DNA of 5,475 nt, taken from contig NZ_JASSUA010000009.1 in assembly GCF_030227115.1 (NCBI RefSeq), positions 1 to 5,475 of the forward strand, given 5' to 3'. Both the position numbers and the translations under genes were made by a program. The notes under the pieces were generated by a model. The model had not been told where the DNA came from. It saw only the letters and a program-made list of their open reading frames with translations, and searched no databases. Source of the DNA: Marinobacter sp. SS13-12 (lineage in GTDB: Bacteria > Pseudomonadota > Gammaproteobacteria > Pseudomonadales > Oleiphilaceae). This document shows, piece by piece, positions 1 through 5,475 of the stretch. Numbering within the stretch: position 1 is the first letter of the stretch; each line of letters begins with the position of its first letter.

Positions 1-3
1 CGG

Positions 4-39
4 TTGACAAGGCAGCGATTCGATGTAGAATACGCCACC
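4..39 (+). promoter_or_regulatory. rRNA operon promoter (rrn P1-like)
   Basis: A perfect -35 hexamer TTGACA (4-9) is followed after 16 bases by the -10 hexamer TAGAAT (26-31), one base from consensus. The discriminator ACGCCACC (32-39) nearly matches GCGCCACC of E. coli rrnB P1. A 16-base spacer and GC-rich discriminator are known features of rRNA promoters under stringent (ppGpp/DksA) and initiating-NTP control, so that regulation is inferred here. The start site is probably within 37-42. Any UP element or Fis sites would lie upstream, outside the window. No second (P2) promoter is evident before 16S. Confidence 0.88.
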
Positions 40-43
40 TTGA

Positions 44-58
44 TCGGGCAAGCCCCGA
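44..58 (+). promoter_or_regulatory. boxB-like leader hairpin
   Basis: TCGGG (44-48) pairs with CCCGA (54-58) around a five-base loop CAAGC, two bases before boxA. Its position matches the boxB stem-loop in the rRNA antitermination leader (boxB-boxA-boxC order). The stem is short, and in rRNA operons boxB contributes little compared with boxA. Confidence 0.5.
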
Positions 59-59
59 A

Positions 60-71
60 CGCTCTTTAAAA
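60..71 (+). promoter_or_regulatory. Leader boxA (rRNA antitermination)
   Basis: CGCTCTTTAAAA matches the boxA consensus TGCTCTTTAACA at all but two positions (first T to C, and C to A near the end). BoxA RNA is bound by NusB-NusE (S10) and recruits the rRNA antitermination complex that protects the untranslated transcript from Rho. It sits about 20 bases past the promoter and directly upstream of the 16S processing stem, as in E. coli. The last base or so overlaps that stem. The copy in the 16S-23S spacer (2295-2307) is closer to consensus. Confidence 0.85.
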
Positions 72-107
72 AGTTGACCAAGTAATTCGTGTGGGCGCTG
101 GCCGAGG
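71..107 (+). promoter_or_regulatory. 16S processing stem, 5' arm
   Basis: This segment is complementary to 1755-1791 downstream of 16S. Positions 71-96 pair continuously with 1766-1791, with G-U pairs at 76 and 95. One G97/A1765 mismatch follows, then 98-107 pair with 1755-1764 with G-U pairs at 101 and 106. Such a stem closing the 16S gene is the known RNase III site releasing pre-16S. The arm includes a boxC-like CGTGTGGGC (88-96), aligning with TGTGTGGGC in the E. coli leader. The exact cut sites cannot be read from sequence. Confidence 0.9.
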
Positions 108-125
108 TATTTCGGATACGAAATA
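108..125 (+). other. Leader hairpin 1
   Basis: TATTTCG (108-114) pairs perfectly with CGAAATA (119-125) around a GATA loop. With G106 and G107 it could grow to nine pairs (to 127), in competition with the inner end of the 16S processing stem. It lies in the leader RNA removed during 16S maturation. A role in folding is plausible but not shown. Confidence 0.6.
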
Positions 126-174
126 TCAGGACAGTGACTCGTCGAAAATTGAGTTTTGTCTTGAGCAAGAATAG

Positions 175-190
175 AGAATCTTCGGATTCT
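175..190 (+). other. Leader hairpin 2 with UUCG tetraloop
   Basis: AGAATC (175-180) pairs perfectly with GATTCT (185-190), closing a C(UUCG)G tetraloop, an exceptionally stable fold. It lies ten bases before the mature 16S 5' end. An alternative pairing of CAAGAAT (166-172) with ATTCTTG (186-192) is also available. It is probably a folding punctuation mark before the 16S 5' domain. It has no U-run and is not a terminator. The remaining leader (128-174) shows nothing I can name. Confidence 0.6.
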
Positions 191-200
191 TGTATGATTT

Positions 201-1740
<1,540 letters not shown>

Positions 1741-1742
1741 AA

Positions 1743-1759
1743 CGAAGCCGAACGCTTCG
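1743..1759 (+). other. 16S trailer hairpin
   Basis: CGAAGC (1743-1748) pairs with GCTTCG (1754-1759) around CGAAC, two bases after the 16S 3' end. Its 3' half overlaps the inner part of the long 16S processing stem (1755-1764), so the two folds are mutually exclusive in part. The local hairpin can form first during transcription because both halves are made together, although its 5' partner in the leader is already present. Confidence 0.55.
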
Positions 1760-1791
1760 GTCAGAGTCCACACGAATTACTTGGTTAACTT
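1755..1791 (+). promoter_or_regulatory. 16S processing stem, 3' arm
   Basis: This is the partner of 71-107: 36 of 37 positions pair, counting four G-U pairs, with a single G-A mismatch. It closes the loop containing the whole 16S gene and is the expected RNase III substrate. The pairing continues outward after a small internal loop: AGAGAGC (1796-1802) is complementary to GCTCTTT (61-67), the core of boxA. Confidence 0.9.
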
Positions 1792-1806
1792 GAGAAGAGA
1801 GCAAAA

Positions 1807-1905
<99 letters not shown>

Positions 1906-2132
1906 GTATTTCACTGCTCGTCGTTGTCGATGCACTTGCATAGCAGGCTATGCGGCGCACCTCGACGCCTAGATCAGTAAAATCCTGGTCCATATGCGAC
2001 GTAAGCAGAGGCGCCGGACAGATTTCGTTAATCTAGGCGCAGCGAGAGTGAGTGAAGGAGTGACCCTCGATGGGTCATGACTGATGCGAACGAACGTTGC
2101 AACGACGAGTAACGGAAGCTGGACAAGCATCT
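1906..2132 (+). other. Long structured tRNA-Ile/tRNA-Ala spacer
   Basis: The two tRNAs are 227 bases apart; in E. coli rrn operons this gap is only some tens of bases. It holds no gene or promoter I can support, but has nested inverted repeats. The outer stem is CTCGTCGTTG (1917-1926) with CAACGACGAG (2100-2109), extendable by two pairs outward. Inside are: a hairpin at 1926-1966 with core GCATAG/CTATGC (1938-1953); an arm CCTAGAT (1968-1974) with ATCTAGG (2031-2037), extendable to nine pairs, capped by AAATC/GATTT and GTCC/GGAC pairings (1980-2025); and hairpin TGACCC/GGGTCA (2061-2077). Together they form a branched RNA domain. It may be a processed spacer fragment or an RNase III substrate; no known family is recognised. 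Confidence 0.6.
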
Positions 2133-2208
2133 GGGGCTATAGCTCAGCTGGGAGAGCGCCTGCCTTGCACGCAGGAGGTCTGCGGTTCGATCCCGCATAG
2201 CTCCACCA
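2133..2208 (+). tRNA. tRNA-Ala (anticodon TGC)
   Basis: This 76-nt tRNA reads GCN alanine codons. The acceptor stem is GGGGCTA with TAGCTCC, and the major alanine identity pair G3-U70 is present. The D-arm is GCTC-AGCTGGGA-GAGC. The anticodon stem CCTGC/GCAGG surrounds CTTGCAC with TGC at 2166-2168. The T-arm is CTGCG-GTTCGATC-CCGCA in outline, and CCA is encoded (2206-2208). It differs from the E. coli spacer tRNA-Ala by one base that I can see, C instead of T at loop position 32. It is the second of the two standard spacer tRNAs. Confidence 0.99.
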
Positions 2209-2212
2209 TATT

Positions 2213-2235
2213 ACTGGCTAGCTTCGGTTAGCAGT
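2213..2235 (+). other. Hairpin after tRNA-Ala with UUCG loop
   Basis: ACTG (2213-2216) pairs with CAGT (2232-2235), then a bulged G2217, then CTAGC (2218-2222) with GTTAG (2227-2231, one G-U), closing a TTCG tetraloop. It lies five bases after the tRNA-Ala CCA end and has no U-run, so it is not an intrinsic terminator. It probably marks the boundary used in 3' trimming of the tRNA. A weaker hairpin GAAAC/GTTTC follows at 2241-2254. Confidence 0.6.
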
Positions 2236-2274
2236 GTACAGAAACGAATGTTTCAGAGTGATGAAGCCTTCCTT

Positions 2275-2307
2275 TCTGATCACTGGGTCAGATTTGCTCT
2301 TTAACAA
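2275..2307 (+). promoter_or_regulatory. Spacer boxA with upstream boxB-like hairpin
   Basis: TGCTCTTTAACAA (2295-2307) is a full match to the rRNA boxA consensus, the NusB-S10 binding site that renews antitermination before 23S. Just upstream, TCTGA (2275-2279) can pair with TCAGA (2288-2292) around an eight-base loop, in the position of boxB. A second boxA before 23S is normal in gammaproteobacterial rRNA operons. Confidence 0.88.
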
Positions 2308-2330
2308 ATTGGACGAGATAGAACACGAAG

Positions 2331-2361
2331 CTATTTTTCTCATTATCTCCGAGAGAAATAG
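2331..2361 (+). other. 23S leader hairpin
   Basis: CTATTTTTCTC (2331-2341) pairs with GAGAGAAATAG (2351-2361), eleven pairs including one G-U, with a nine-base loop. It lies directly before the region that appears to pair with sequence downstream of 23S (2369-2394 with 5449-5475). It is probably part of the structured spacer; no specific function can be assigned. Confidence 0.6.
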
Positions 2362-2368
2362 GTTCAAT

Positions 2369-2394
2369 GTGATAACGATTTCAAGCGTTATCCG
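2369..2394 (+). other. Outer extension of the 23S stem, 5' arm
   Basis: GCGTTATCCG (2385-2394) is a perfect complement of CGGATAACGC (5449-5458), which begins at the base after the main 23S stem. Pairing resumes with GATTTC (2377-2382) to GAAATC (5462-5467) and GTGAT (2369-2373) to ATCAC (5471-5475), separated by small A/C-rich internal loops, and reaches the window end. The same segment can instead fold locally as GATAACG/CGTTATC (2371-2392). The 120 bases 2395-2514 would become a side branch. They contain small hairpins (2404-2428, 2445-2459, 2471-2480) and nothing else I recognise. Confidence 0.6.
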
Positions 2395-2514
2395 GTGTTG
2401 TCGTTGAAGTGGTTGTATATAGCTTCAAGTGACTGTCTCTGAGACTCATTCTGGATGAGGGATCTGGATTCACTTCGGTGGAGGCAGAATTCTTGTTGAG
2501 TGTGGGGCACAGAT

Positions 2515-2534
2515 CAGTTGTCTTGGGGTTATAT

Positions 2535-2542
<8 letters not shown>
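2515..2542 (+). promoter_or_regulatory. 23S processing stem, 5' arm
   Basis: Positions 2515-2542 pair with 5420-5448 over 28 base pairs, with one G-U (2517 with 5446) and a single bulged A5435. The last eight bases are inside mature 23S (helix 1 of the rRNA, AGTCAAGC with GCTTGACT), and the rest is precursor. This is the known location of the RNase III site that releases pre-23S. Confidence 0.92.
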
Positions 2543-5419
<2,877 letters not shown>

Positions 5420-5429
<10 letters not shown>

Positions 5430-5448
5430 ATAACACCCAAGACAATTG
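5420..5448 (+). promoter_or_regulatory. 23S processing stem, 3' arm
   Basis: Partner of 2515-2542: GCTTGACTATATAAC (5420-5434) pairs perfectly with 2528-2542, then A5435 is bulged, then CCCAAGACAATTG (5436-5448) pairs with 2515-2527. The first ten bases belong to mature 23S. The helix includes an A/T-rich TATATA section just outside the mature end. Confidence 0.92.
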
Positions 5449-5475
5449 CGGATAACGCAACGAAATCAACATCAC
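5449..5475 (+). other. Start of 23S-5S spacer, outer stem 3' arm
   Basis: After the main stem, CGGATAACGC (5449-5458), GAAATC (5462-5467) and ATCAC (5471-5475) are complementary in order to segments at 2369-2394. Locally, TTGCG (5446-5450) can pair with CGCAA (5456-5460) instead. The 5S gene and operon terminator are not in the window. Confidence 0.6.

Noticed and set aside
149..177. Possible second promoter in the leader (TTGAGT, 17 bases, TAGAGA)
   Set aside because: Both hexamers are weak and the region is better explained by the leader hairpins.
2213..2235. Possible intrinsic terminator after tRNA-Ala
   Set aside because: The hairpin is not followed by a T-run, and the operon must read through to 23S.

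Overview
The window is almost all of one bacterial ribosomal RNA operon, read on the + strand: promoter, antitermination leader, 16S rRNA, tRNA-Ile(GAT), tRNA-Ala(TGC) and 23S rRNA. It stops 46 bases after the 23S gene, so the 5S gene and terminator lie outside. There is no credible protein gene; every open frame lies over RNA genes or the spacer. The 16S signature regions (the 'AGTGAGGAGGAAAACC' V3 segment, 'GTAGATATAGGAAGGAACACC', and the 'CTGGCCTTGACATGCTGAG' stretch) point to a gammaproteobacterium, most like Marinobacter or a close relative. That placement is from memory of the family, not from a search.

Layout. Positions 4-39 hold a strong rRNA promoter (TTGACA, 16 bases, TAGAAT, GC-rich discriminator) resembling E. 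coli rrn P1. Positions 40-200 are the leader, with a boxB-like hairpin, boxA, boxC and local hairpins. Mature 16S is 201-1740 (1540 nt). The 16S-23S spacer (1741-2534, 794 nt) carries both tRNAs, an unusually long Ile-Ala gap (227 nt) that appears highly structured, and a second, consensus boxA. Mature 23S is 2535-5429 (about 2895 nt).

How it works together. One transcript is made and protected from Rho by the boxA-containing leader and spacer. It is then cut by RNase III in two long stems formed by sequences flanking 16S (71-107 with 1755-1791) and 23S (2515-2542 with 5420-5448), while RNase P and 3' processing release the tRNAs. E. coli numbering is internally consistent on both rRNAs: 16S position = window minus 198 from the 515 region onward, and 23S position = window minus 2525 from the 2058 region onward. 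Key functional bases are wild type, except for a G at 16S position 1197, where A is the usual gammaproteobacterial base.

The parts not explained by a standard annotation are RNA-structural: a branched domain between the tRNAs, a leader hairpin that can trap the 5' acceptor strand of tRNA-Ile, a trailer element complementary to boxA, and an interrupted extension of the 23S stem reaching to the window edge.
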